NCBI GenBank assembly: GCA_027491115.1
Contig: JAIXWV010000020.1
Coordinates: 1-64,000 of the forward strand
DNA: 64,000 bases
Direction: 5' to 3'
Source: Pseudomonadota bacterium
Lineage (GTDB): Bacteria; Bdellovibrionota; UBA1018; CAIMNF01
The translations under genes were made by a program, and so were the position numbers. Each line of letters begins with the position of its first letter. Within the stretch, counting starts at the first letter, position 1. Below, in pieces: positions 7,974 to 16,711 of the stretch. The notes below the pieces were generated by a model. That model ran no database searches and was not told the origin of the DNA. It worked only from the letters and a program-made list of their open reading frames with translations.

Positions 7974-9653
7974 TCAGGCGCGGGCACTCTCAATCAGGTC
8001 TTTGGCGTTCTTCAATGCGGCCGGGGTGAGCTTTTCGGACCCGAGCATGCGAGCGATTTCATCCCTGCGCTCGGCATCACTCAAGCACCTCACCTCGGTG
8101 ACCGTACGCCCTTTCGAGGATTGCTTGCTGATGGACAGGTGGTGATCCGCAAAGCAAGCCACTTGGGGCACATGGGTGATGCACAACACCTGGTTGTAGC
8201 CGGCCACCGATTTCAATTTTTTGCCCACCGTGAAAGCGGTCTGACCACCCAGTCCTGCATCGATCTCGTCAAACAGATAGACTCCGATGCCACCCTTGTC
8301 CGCGATCACCCGGCGAATAGCCAGCATGAGACGGGACAACTCGCCACCGGACACGATCTTCTGGATCGGCTTTTTCTCCTCACCGAGATTCGTCCGGACC
8401 AGGAGCTCTGCTCCGGTCCCCAGGGACTCGCCGCCCCAGGAAGCCAGATCATCAGAAAAAACGAGCGAGAATCCCACCTCGGCGTCCTGCATCCGGAGCT
8501 CTTTCAGCTCTTTGGAAACGGCTTTGCTGAGACCTTCCGCCCCCTTTTTGCGTTTCTCAAAAAGATCCTTTGCGAGCTTGAGCGCCAGCTTCCGTTCTTC
8601 TCCGTACTCGTTCTCCAGTGAGTCCAAACGGGTCGAAAGATGCGTCAGGAGATCGATTTCCTCACGGAGCTTCGCCTGATAAGCGATGATCTCATCTAGA
8701 AGGTTCCCGTATTTCCTCTTGAGATTGGTGATCAAACTCAGGCGTTCCTGGACCTGCTCGAGTCGATGGGGACTCAAGTCCGCCCGTGATGTGTAGGCGC
8801 GTGAAGCGTGGGCCGCATCCTCCACCTCGGCCAATGCCCTCTCGATCGAGGACTGGAGGGACTCCACACCTTCATCCATCTGACAGAGTGACTTCACCTT
8901 CGAAAGAGCGATCCGGAGCGCATTGAGTGCCCCTTCCTCGCCATCCAAGGCATCGTGGACCTGGCTTGCGAGCGACATCCGTTGCCCGACAGACTGCAGG
9001 AGTCGTTTTTCAGTCGCAAGGGATTCGTCTTCTCCGGGGACCAATGCCGCCGCTTCCAACTCCTCGAGTTGAAACTGCAAAAACGCGAGGCGCTGGACCC
9101 GTTCCTCTTCCTTTTTCTTGAGCGACTCCCACTCCTCGAGCAAAGTCACGGTCTTGCGGTATTGGGTCGACGCTTTTTTCTGCAAATCTTCGATACCGGA
9201 AAAACGATCCAAAAGCGCGATCTGGACAACCGACTTGAAGAGCGACTGGTGTTCGTGTTGACCACACAGATCGATCAAATCCTCACAAACCGTCGAGAGC
9301 ATGTTCAAAGTCGCCAGTTGACCGTTCAAGAAAATCCGGTTTTTACCGCTCTTGCTGACCGTTCGCTTGATCAGCAATTCGTTTCCATCGCACTCGATAC
9401 CGATTTCCTGCAGCCGGACCTTGAGCCAGGGAAGTTGCTCAATATCAAAATACCCTTCCACCACCGCCTCGTCCGCTCCCGAACGGATGGTCTCGCTATT
9501 GGCACGTCCTCCAAGCAGAAGCGAAATCGCCTCGAGGACGATGGACTTCCCGGCGCCTGTTTCTCCGGACAGGATGTTGAGGCCCCGCTCGAAGGGGATC
9601 TCGGCATTCTCGATCAGGGCGAAATTACGGATCTTGATGGTCTGGATCATCAC
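7974..9653 (-). CDS. recN: DNA repair protein RecN
   Basis: This 559-residue SMC-like ATPase acts in double-strand-break repair. The Walker A motif GETGAGKS lies at 30-37, followed by two long coiled-coil arms. The ABC signature SGGELSRLMLAIR and Walker B with YLFDEIDAGLGG lie in the C-terminal lobe. The length is normal for RecN. The ATG overlaps the stop of nadK upstream by 4 bases. RecN and NAD kinase are adjacent in many bacteria. It converges on the glycosyltransferase gene with only 18 bases between the stops. Confidence 0.97.
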   Translation of the reverse strand: MMIQTIKIRNFALIENAEIPFERGLNILSGETGAGKSIVLEAISLLLGGRANSETIRSGADEAVVEGYFDIEQLPWLKVRLQEIGIECDGNELLIKRTVSKSGKNRIFLNGQLATLNMLSTVCEDLIDLCGQHEHQSLFKSVVQIALLDRFSGIEDLQKKASTQYRKTVTLLEEWESLKKKEEERVQRLAFLQFQLEELEAAALVPGEDESLATEKRLLQSVGQRMSLASQVHDALDGEEGALNALRIALSKVKSLCQMDEGVESLQSSIERALAEVEDAAHASRAYTSRADLSPHRLEQVQERLSLITNLKRKYGNLLDEIIAYQAKLREEIDLLTHLSTRLDSLENEYGEERKLALKLAKDLFEKRKKGAEGLSKAVSKELKELRMQDAEVGFSLVFSDDLASWGGESLGTGAELLVRTNLGEEKKPIQKIVSGGELSRLMLAIRRVIADKGGIGVYLFDEIDAGLGGQTAFTVGKKLKSVAGYNQVLCITHVPQVACFADHHLSISKQSSKGRTVTEVRCLSDAERRDEIARMLGSEKLTPAALKNAKDLIESARA

Positions 9654-10546
9654 TTTCCTCCGAAGTTGAGTTTTTCACGCAGCAGGGAAAAATAATCGCG
9701 GTTGGGTGAGGTTACGATCTTGAGTTTGTGTTTTTTGAATCTCGAAATGCGGATCAGATCTCCGTCCTTCAGGTCCAGACCATTCTGCCCGTCGAGGGTC
9801 AGGTACACATGACCGGGCATGGACTCGAGCATCAACTCGACATTCACATCGTCCGGAAGGACCAGCGTCCGCTGAGTCAGACCGTGCGGACAGATCGGTG
9901 TGAGCAACATGCACCCGAGTTGGGGCATGACAATCGGACCGCCCGCTGCGAGCGAATAAGCGGTCGAGCCGGTCGGAGTACTGATGATCATCCCGTCCGC
10001 ACGGACCGTATTGGCCCATTCGCCGTTGACATTGATCTTCACCCCGATGATCCGGGCGATGGCACCCTTGGAAACCACCGCATCATTGACCACCAGGTCC
10101 TTGAGCACGGTCTTGCCCTTCCGGATCACACTGACCTCGAGCATGACACGCTCTGAAATCGCAATGGATCCAGTGTTCAGGATCCGGTGGATGACATCGT
10201 GGAGTTCGTCCTTTCGCACCTCGGTGAGGAATCCGAGTGTGCCCATGTTGATCCCGAGAATCGGGATACTCACATCCTTCATCAGACGAGCCGCACTCAG
10301 GTAAGTGCCGTCCCCTCCGAGTACGACGATGAGGTCAACTTTGCGCGCCAGCCCCGACTTCTTGACCACTTTCAATTTCCGTAACCGCTCGGATCCGAGG
10401 GACCGGAGCACTTTGGCGCTTTCGTCACAGAAAAAGACCTGATAGCCCCGGTTCAGCAGGAGATCGGCCAACTCGAGCGACAAAGCCGCAGCTTCATTAT
10501 GATGGTGCTTGATGATGATTCCGAGACGCTGGACCTTAATCTTCAT
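9650..10546 (-). CDS. nadK: NAD kinase
   Basis: The enzyme phosphorylates NAD to NADP in the cytoplasm. The GGDGT motif (about residues 77-81), the NMGTLGFLTE loop and TPTGSTAYSLAAGG are all present, so catalytic and nucleotide-binding residues are intact. Length from ATG 10546 is 298 residues, normal for the family. The frame is open to 10606, but the extra 20 residues do not look conserved. The GGAG before 10546 is only two or three bases away, so the start is slightly uncertain. It is co-transcribed with recN through an ATGA overlap. Confidence 0.95.
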   Translation of the reverse strand: MKIKVQRLGIIIKHHHNEAAALSLELADLLLNRGYQVFFCDESAKVLRSLGSERLRKLKVVKKSGLARKVDLIVVLGGDGTYLSAARLMKDVSIPILGINMGTLGFLTEVRKDELHDVIHRILNTGSIAISERVMLEVSVIRKGKTVLKDLVVNDAVVSKGAIARIIGVKINVNGEWANTVRADGMIISTPTGSTAYSLAAGGPIVMPQLGCMLLTPICPHGLTQRTLVLPDDVNVELMLESMPGHVYLTLDGQNGLDLKDGDLIRISRFKKHKLKIVTSPNRDYFSLLREKLNFGGK

Positions 10547-10635
10547 TTCTCCACGTTTTCTCCCAAATCCCGCCAAATTGCCACATTGACAATCGGTTTT
10601 TGACATAGGAAAACCTTGGGTACAGGGGGTTGATT

Positions 10636-12321
10636 GTGCGCCGCTTCATTACTGGAATCGGTTCGATGCTAATCGGGCTGGGCATCGCCTGGGCTGCGCC
10701 AACCCATTCTAGCGCGGCTCCAGTCGAGCCGGACTGGTCCTCTACTGCACAAATCGATCCGGCCGGCAGACCGAATCCGTATGCCTGGTCCGAGGACGTT
10801 TTCGAAGAGAAAGTCCGCAAAGGTCGCCTGCACGCCCTTCAGTACCCCCTCGAGATCACCGGCCTCCTGGTCCCTGAACGTCAGTCATTACGTGTGCTCG
10901 ATTCCAAACCCGGTGACCCGCTTTTCGGACTGATGAGGTCTGTGCTGGCCCTCGGATCCGAATTCAAGGACTTCAAGGGATTCTGGAAATGGCTCGGTTT
11001 ACACGACTACCCTGAGCAAGAAGGGGAAATCCCCTTCCCGAAAGGTGTCCGCCCGACTCTTCCCATGGGGGTCTCCTTGATCGAACGCGGCTCCATCCGG
11101 GGGGTGACACTGAGCTGTGCTGCTTGTCACTCGGCGCAACTCTTTGGCCGTCCGATCCTCGGACTCACGAACCGTTTTCCCCGTGCGAACTCCTTTTTCA
11201 TCCATGGAAAACAGGCCACCCGCTGGATCCAGACGGGGCTGTTCGCTTCCATGACCGGGGCCAACCGCGAAGAAATCCGGATGTATGCCGAGACCCGCGA
11301 GCGGATCGCCTCTGTCGGATTGAAAATGCCGGAGGCTCTGGGACTCGACACCTCACTGGCCCAAGTCGCTTTGTCTCTTGCACGAAGGGCGGATACCCCG
11401 TGGGCCGAGCGAGATCCCGTGACTGCCGCTCGACCCCGTCCGAATCCACTTGAAACAGCGGTTGCAGATAGCAAGCCGGCGGCATGGTGGACAGTGAAAT
11501 ACAAAACCCGTTGGCTTTCGGACGGAAGCGTGATTTCTGGAAATCCGATCTTCACTAACTTCCTTTGGAACGAGATTGGACGTGGCGCCGACCTGCCGGA
11601 ACTCGTGAGCTGGATGGAACAGAACCGGGGGATCATCGAAGAATTGACCACTGCGGTTTTCGCCACTCGCGCCCCCAAATGGAAAGAGTTCCTTTCGGCT
11701 TATCCGATCGACCTTGAACGGGCCCAGCGAGGAGAACGTCTTTACCGGGATTCGTGCGCTGGATGTCACGGCCAGTATGAAAAAAACTGGAATGCTCCCG
11801 ACTCCGGAACCACCATCGGGGTCCGCTACCCGACCCGCACCCGGGTCAAGGATGTGGGGACCGATCCGGGGCGACGCTTGGGCATGAAAGAACTGGCCCG
11901 CGCGCTCAACCCTCTTCGTTTTTCACAGCAGTACGACATCGTGATCGAGGAACAAGCTGGATACGTGCCGCCACCGCTGGACGGAATCTTCGCCCGCTTC
12001 CCTTATTTCCACAACAACGCTGTCCCGAACCTGTGTGCCCTGATGACTCCTCCGGCAGAGCGCCCGAAAACCTACTATTCAGGTGAGGTCCTGGATCCAT
12101 CAAAGGACTTTGATCCGGACTGTGTCGGATATCCGGTCGGAACGAAAACCCCTTTGCACTGGCGGAATGCGAAGGATTCTGCAGAACATCTGTTCGACAC
12201 GAGCCGGCCCGGGCTTTCCAATGACGGACACTACCGGAAGATCTTCACTCGTGAGGACGGAAGTGAAAAATTCACCCCTGTCCAAAAGCGCGACTTGATC
12301 GAGTTCCTGAAGACACTCTAA
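10636..12321 (+). CDS. Secreted dihaem c-type cytochrome, RoxA/peroxidase-like
   Basis: The protein (561 residues) has a Sec signal peptide (ITGIGSMLIGLGIAWA) and two haem-binding motifs, CAACH near residue 160 and CAGCH near 370. Close to the C-terminus it has RFPYFHNNAVPNL, then PPAERPK, the pattern found after the second haem in the RoxA/RoxB rubber-oxygenase and dihaem-peroxidase-like group. It should be periplasmic or secreted. The substrate cannot be inferred; it could be a peroxidase-like electron carrier or an oxygenase. GTG 10636 is preferred over the TTG at 10630 because a run of Gs ends six bases before the GTG and directly abuts the TTG. Its stop overlaps the stop of the convergent symporter gene. 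Confidence 0.8.
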   Translation: MRRFITGIGSMLIGLGIAWAAPTHSSAAPVEPDWSSTAQIDPAGRPNPYAWSEDVFEEKVRKGRLHALQYPLEITGLLVPERQSLRVLDSKPGDPLFGLMRSVLALGSEFKDFKGFWKWLGLHDYPEQEGEIPFPKGVRPTLPMGVSLIERGSIRGVTLSCAACHSAQLFGRPILGLTNRFPRANSFFIHGKQATRWIQTGLFASMTGANREEIRMYAETRERIASVGLKMPEALGLDTSLAQVALSLARRADTPWAERDPVTAARPRPNPLETAVADSKPAAWWTVKYKTRWLSDGSVISGNPIFTNFLWNEIGRGADLPELVSWMEQNRGIIEELTTAVFATRAPKWKEFLSAYPIDLERAQRGERLYRDSCAGCHGQYEKNWNAPDSGTTIGVRYPTRTRVKDVGTDPGRRLGMKELARALNPLRFSQQYDIVIEEQAGYVPPPLDGIFARFPYFHNNAVPNLCALMTPPAERPKTYYSGEVLDPSKDFDPDCVGYPVGTKTPLHWRNAKDSAEHLFDTSRPGLSNDGHYRKIFTREDGSEKFTPVQKRDLIEFLKTL

Positions 12322-13775
12322 GCGGCTCTGCTTTTCCCGAAACCCAACGCCAACATCAAAAAGAGCCCTGCATTGACGGCGATCAACTCCACTCCGAGTC
12401 GATACCCGCTGAACCATTGTGTACTGTTTAGATCGAGAACAGCGGTGAGAGAGATCGCACCGAGACAAAGAAACGGCACCCGTGCCGGCTCGAGTCTCCA
12501 GGAAGTGAAGATCCCGATGCCGTAGAGCCCGATCAAGGGACCGTAAGTGTAACCCGAGCACCGGAGCACCAGATCGATCAGGGAACGTGCTTCGAGAGCG
12601 TGGATCACCAGAATCAGAAGCAGGATCACCACTGCAGCGAGGACATGGACCAATCGAACCGGAATCCTGTCCTTCAAGCGCTCCGGAAGCAGATCGATCT
12701 CGATCGAAGAGGCGATAGCAGGAAGAATCGTCCCAGCACTGCTGAAGGTCGCAGCAGAGAGTCCGATCAGGAACATCATCGCGGCCCCAGTCCCAAGAGA
12801 ACCCAGAGCCAGGGCGGGTAAAACTCGGTCGGAAGCGATGGCGCCGCCTGCCAAAGTTGGAAGGGCCAGGTTCCCGACCGCATAGGCCTCCCGGGTCAGG
12901 GCACCGAGGGCCATGAATACGAAATTGACGGCCACCATCACAAAAGCGAGGGTGAACATGTTCTTCTGCGCCTCTTTGAGACTCCGGCAACTCAGGTTCA
13001 TCTGCATGATGTTCTGATCGAGACCGTTCATGGAGCTCGTGATGAGCATGCCTCCGAACAAGGACTTCAAGAAAAAATCAGGCTTCATCGGATCCCAGGT
13101 GAAAATCCTCGGCGCCGCAACGGCCTTCAATGGATCGGGCGAGAGCTTCCAGAGTGCGACAAACAGGAACAAAACCGAAACAAGCAGAATCACTGACTGA
13201 TAAGCCTCGGTCCAAACCAGACTCTTGATTCCGCCCTTGTAGGTATAGAGGACGATCAGGGCCATGGCGAGTGCGAAAGAGAATGTCGGACTGAAACCAA
13301 GCCCCCCGAGCAGGCACTGGTGCAGGATCATCACCGAAATGTAAAGTCGGGCCGCCGAGCCGAAGGTCCGAGAAGCGATGAAAAGAAGTGACGCCGTCTT
13401 CTGGGCCGGAACTCCGAAACGTTCTCCAAGGTAGGAATAAATCGAGATCAGATTCCGCCGGTAATACAGAGGCAATAGCACTGTGGTGATGACCATGTAC
13501 CCGAGGAAATATCCGAGCACGATCTGGAAGTAGGAATACTCCTGGGAAAACACAGACCCGGGCACTGAAACGAAGGTCACTCCGGAGACCGAGTCACTGA
13601 TCATCCCGAGGGTGATCAGCCACCAGGTGGAATCGTGATTGCCAATGTAGTAATCCGACAAAGTGGCCGACCGCGAGCGGTAGAAAGCCAGGAGAAGCAG
13701 GCTGACAAAATAAGCCGAAAGTGCCGCCAGTCCGAGGCCCGGGTTCGAAAAACGGGTGAGTTCCATCATGGCCAC
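12318..13775 (-). CDS. Sodium/solute symporter (SSS family)
   Basis: The 485-residue inner-membrane protein has about 13 hydrophobic helices and the family hallmarks: SDYYIGNHDSTWWLITLGMI near residues 40-59, an intact DSVSGVTFVSVPG stretch, and RRNLISIYSYLGERFG in the loop after the third helix. The family imports amino acids, sugars, sialic acid or small acids with sodium; the substrate cannot be told here. It stands alone, converging with the cytochrome gene and divergent from the ABC ATPase gene across a ~90-base AT-rich gap. Confidence 0.9.
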   Translation of the reverse strand: MAMMELTRFSNPGLGLAALSAYFVSLLLLAFYRSRSATLSDYYIGNHDSTWWLITLGMISDSVSGVTFVSVPGSVFSQEYSYFQIVLGYFLGYMVITTVLLPLYYRRNLISIYSYLGERFGVPAQKTASLLFIASRTFGSAARLYISVMILHQCLLGGLGFSPTFSFALAMALIVLYTYKGGIKSLVWTEAYQSVILLVSVLFLFVALWKLSPDPLKAVAAPRIFTWDPMKPDFFLKSLFGGMLITSSMNGLDQNIMQMNLSCRSLKEAQKNMFTLAFVMVAVNFVFMALGALTREAYAVGNLALPTLAGGAIASDRVLPALALGSLGTGAAMMFLIGLSAATFSSAGTILPAIASSIEIDLLPERLKDRIPVRLVHVLAAVVILLLILVIHALEARSLIDLVLRCSGYTYGPLIGLYGIGIFTSWRLEPARVPFLCLGAISLTAVLDLNSTQWFSGYRLGVELIAVNAGLFLMLALGFGKSRAA

Positions 13776-13866
13776 AGTGTACGGTGGATTCGCAATTATT
13801 CAACCGTTTTGATTGAAGAAAATTCCTCTTGTGCTTTAACTGAAAAAAAGGGATAACTCGCCTGCC

Positions 13867-14631
13867 ATGACGCCTTTTGAATCCAACATCGATCGGAATG
13901 TCGACATCGTCATTGCCCGCGATGTCTTCAAAACATTCGAGAGTTTCGAAGCACTGAAAGGCATCAACCTCACCGTGAAAAAGGGTGAGGTCGTGGTGAT
14001 CATCGGACCTTCTGGATCCGGAAAGAGCACCTTCATCCGGACATTGAACCGCCTCGAGGGATTTGATCGAGGTGAGATCGTGATCGATGGCGTCCGCCTG
14101 GAAGACGGGGCGAATCTCGACACCATACGGCGTGAAGTCGGGATGGTTTTCCAGAATTTCAATCTCTTCCCCCACCTGACCGTCCTTCAGAACATCACCC
14201 TCGCTCCGGTCAAGGTCCGGAAAATGGATCCTCAGGTTGCCGAGCGCCTCGCTTTGGAACTTTTGAAGCGGGTCGGAATTGTAGAGCAGGCCCACAAGTA
14301 TCCTGGCAGCCTCTCCGGTGGCCAACAACAAAGGGTGGCTATAGCCCGAGCCCTCGCCATGCAGCCCAAGGTGATGCTGTTCGACGAACCGACTTCCGCG
14401 CTCGACCCGGAGATGGTGAACGAAGTGCTCGCCGTGATGAAGGAGCTCGCGCTTTCGGGGATGACCATGATCGTAGTCACCCACGAAATGGGGTTTGCTC
14501 GTGAAGTCGCGGATCGGATCATCTTCTTTGATCAGGGCCGGATCGTGGAAGAGGGATCCCCTGACAAGATCTTCAAGACCCCCTCTGAAGAGCGAACTCG
14601 GGCTTTTCTGGGCCAGATTCTGAGTCATTGA
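13867..14631 (+). CDS. ABC transporter ATPase, polar amino-acid (GlnQ) type
   Basis: This 254-residue nucleotide-binding subunit has Walker [11 protein letters not shown]-loop [12 protein letters not shown], signature [16 protein letters not shown], Walker [15 protein letters not shown] and the switch His in VVTHEMGFA. The NLFPHLTV and [11 protein letters not shown] sequences place it in the GlnQ/HisP polar amino-acid branch. No cognate permease or binding protein is nearby, so it either serves subunits encoded elsewhere or does a different job. It stands between the divergent symporter and dprA. Confidence 0.92.
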   Translation: MTPFESNIDRNVDIVIARDVFKTFESFEALKGINLTVKKGEVVVIIGPSGSGKSTFIRTLNRLEGFDRGEIVIDGVRLEDGANLDTIRREVGMVFQNFNLFPHLTVLQNITLAPVKVRKMDPQVAERLALELLKRVGIVEQAHKYPGSLSGGQQQRVAIARALAMQPKVMLFDEPTSALDPEMVNEVLAVMKELALSGMTMIVVTHEMGFAREVADRIIFFDQGRIVEEGSPDKIFKTPSEERTRAFLGQILSH

Positions 14632-14672
14632 ATCGAACCCGTTCGTGGCACGGACCTTGAACTCTGACCGGC

Positions 14673-15560
14673 ATGACCGGCATGGAACCGATTCTCCACA
14701 AGCATTGGCGCATACTCTGCCAGGGTGCCCCGGAGCCCTGGCTCAAGGATCTTCCTGACACCGGCTTCTCCATTGTTGGGACGAGATCCCCCCAGAGTCG
14801 ATCGATCCGCATCGTGGATGAAACCGTTGACGCTCTCAAAGGGTCGGGATTGACCATCATCTCGGGGCTCGCCCGAGGAATCGACGAAGCCGCGCACCGG
14901 GCCGCACTCCGGGCCGGGCTCCGGACTCTCGCCATTGTCGGTTCGGGCATCGATGTGGATTACCCTGCCGGTTCTGCCCGACTCAAAGAGGACATTGTGA
15001 AAAGCGGAGGAATGATTCTATCCCCCTTTCCGGATGGAACCCCTCCGCTACCCAGACATTTTCATGAGCGAAACCGTCTCATCGCCGAATGGGCCCGAGC
15101 GGTATGGGTGGTGGAAGGAGCTGCGGTCTCGGGAACCTTGAATACCGCCCAATGGGCATCCAGACTCGACCGTGATCTTTACGCTACACCAGCTTTTCCC
15201 GGTGATCCCTGCTTCAGTGGCAACGAAAAACTGCTCTCAAGAACCCGACCGGACCGTCATCCCTTTGCGCTGCCCTTCTACGGAGTGAATAGCCTTCTCG
15301 ACACCTGGCCCAGCCTTTTTGAGAACCAGAAAAGCCTATTCCAAGCACTCCCCAATCATCCCTTGGATCGACTGGTCGCTCGCCTCGAGTCCGAGTTCGG
15401 CGAATGCCGGCTTCCCCTCTTGCAGGAACACTGGAGCCCAGACGATTGGAGTGGGTTCACTCGGGTGCTTCAAGAAGCGCTTGATGCAGGACGCATACGG
15501 ATCGAACCCACCGGACAGATCCGGCTTCAAATCCGTTCTCAAACTCCTGGAAAATCCTGA
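14673..15560 (+). CDS. dprA: DNA-processing protein DprA/Smf
   Basis: DprA loads RecA onto incoming single-stranded DNA during transformation. The Rossmann-like core is clear: FSIVGTRSPQSRS, ISGLARGIDEAAHRAAL, IVGSGIDVDYPAG, then HERNRLIAEWARAVWVVEGA and SGTLNTA. The N-terminal SAM-like domain is short or absent; the C-terminal ~70 residues could hold the winged helix. The length of 295 residues is at the lower end for the family. No good ribosome-binding site is visible, and ATG 14682 is an alternative start. The last 22 bases overlap the convergent regulator gene. Confidence 0.92.
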   Translation: MTGMEPILHKHWRILCQGAPEPWLKDLPDTGFSIVGTRSPQSRSIRIVDETVDALKGSGLTIISGLARGIDEAAHRAALRAGLRTLAIVGSGIDVDYPAGSARLKEDIVKSGGMILSPFPDGTPPLPRHFHERNRLIAEWARAVWVVEGAAVSGTLNTAQWASRLDRDLYATPAFPGDPCFSGNEKLLSRTRPDRHPFALPFYGVNSLLDTWPSLFENQKSLFQALPNHPLDRLVARLESEFGECRLPLLQEHWSPDDWSGFTRVLQEALDAGRIRIEPTGQIRLQIRSQTPGKS

Positions 15561-16711
15561 ATGCGAAGAATCTCTCCCGGTGCATGATCCACTGCTCTTT
15601 GAATGGCCCGCTCGAGCTCTCCGAGATTCCCGGGCCAATCACGTGAAACCAGCCATGACAGGACTTCCCGGTCGATCGACTTCACCGGGACCCCCCGACG
15701 CCGGCAAGCTCGGGAAAGAAAATAGGGCAATAGATCGGACTCAAGGTCCGCTGTCCGGTTCCGAAGCGGCAGGAGGCCGAGCACCGAAGCAGTGAGCTTG
15801 TAATAAAGCTCGACATGAAACAGACCTTCGCGAACATCGCGATCGAGATCCCGCGAACTGGTCGCAATGATCCTGAAGTCAGTCGGAAACAAACGGACCC
15901 CACCCACCCTCGAGAAACTCTCGGTCTCGAGCATGTTGAACACCGCATTCTGAGTCTCGATGGAAAGACTGTCGATCTCTTCGATGAATAAAGTCCCTCC
16001 TTGGGCCAGCTCAAAAACCCCGGGCTTACTGAAATGATTCACCGGACTCGCACCCTTTTCGACCCCGAACAGTTCTGTCAACTGAAAGACGGGAGGCAGA
16101 GTGGCGCAGGAAACCTGGACAAAGGCCTGGCGGGACCGATCGGACTTTCTGTGGATTTCATAGGCCACAGACCGCTTGCCTGTACCGACCTCACCGGACA
16201 TCCAGACCGAAGAATCGGTTTTGGCAATCCTCTCCACTTCCTCTCTCAATTTGACTGTGGAAGGCTCACGTCCGAATAAAGGTACGGGCACCGGGCCGAC
16301 TCCGACCGCGCTCATGATCTCTAGAGCGGGCTCACGGCGTCTGAACCGACGACTCTGGCAAGCTTTTTCAAGGGTTCGCAATAAATCCCCGTGATCGAAC
16401 GGTTTCACAACGAAATCAAAGGCCCCTGCTTTGAGCGCGGATACCGCGCGCTCGACGGTCGCGTAAGCCGTGAGCAGGATCACCGGAAGATCCGGGGTGT
16501 ATTGATGGCAATACTGAAGCACTTCCATACCGTCATGATCGGGCATCTGAAGATCGGTGAGCACCGCCGCGAGATCCTCGGTGTCGATGACATTCTTGGC
16601 CTCTTCGAAGCCGGAAAATGCCACGGCATCGTATCCGGCACGAACGAGTGTGGCCTCGAGAATCATCCGGAGATTGGATTCATCATCAATGATGACAACT
16701 TTATCGCGCAT
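15539..16711 (-). CDS. NtrC-type response regulator lacking GAFTGA and HTH
   Basis: From ATG 16711 the protein has 390 residues. Residues 1-120 form a receiver with phospho-acceptor D53 (VLTDLQMP) and Lys in VVKPFD. Residues ~145-375 form a sigma-54-activator-like AAA+ domain. Key positions deviate: the ELFGxEKGAFTGA loop reads ELFGVEKGASPVN (215-225), Walker A reads GEVGTGKR, and Walker B reads FIEEID instead of FLDEIG. The chain ends just after the WPGNLGELERAI segment, so the usual Fis-type DNA-binding domain is missing. The GAFTGA loop contacts sigma-54, so it should not activate transcription in the normal way. The start overlaps the kinase gene by 11 bases. Confidence 0.88.
   Translation of the reverse strand: MRDKVVIIDDESNLRMILEATLVRAGYDAVAFSGFEEAKNVIDTEDLAAVLTDLQMPDHDGMEVLQYCHQYTPDLPVILLTAYATVERAVSALKAGAFDFVVKPFDHGDLLRTLEKACQSRRFRRREPALEIMSAVGVGPVPVPLFGREPSTVKLREEVERIAKTDSSVWMSGEVGTGKRSVAYEIHRKSDRSRQAFVQVSCATLPPVFQLTELFGVEKGASPVNHFSKPGVFELAQGGTLFIEEIDSLSIETQNAVFNMLETESFSRVGGVRLFPTDFRIIATSSRDLDRDVREGLFHVELYYKLTASVLGLLPLRNRTADLESDLLPYFLSRACRRRGVPVKSIDREVLSWLVSRDWPGNLGELERAIQRAVDHAPGEILRIQDFPGV

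Noticed and set aside
13594-14628. 344-codon minus-strand frame antisense to the ABC ATPase and the symporter start
   Set aside because: Both sense genes carry intact family motifs; the antisense frame is a shadow.
14646-14660. Sigma-54-like TGGCACGGACCTTGA before dprA
   Set aside because: The essential C of the -12 GC is replaced by A, and transcription would start at about the dprA start codon, leaving no leader.
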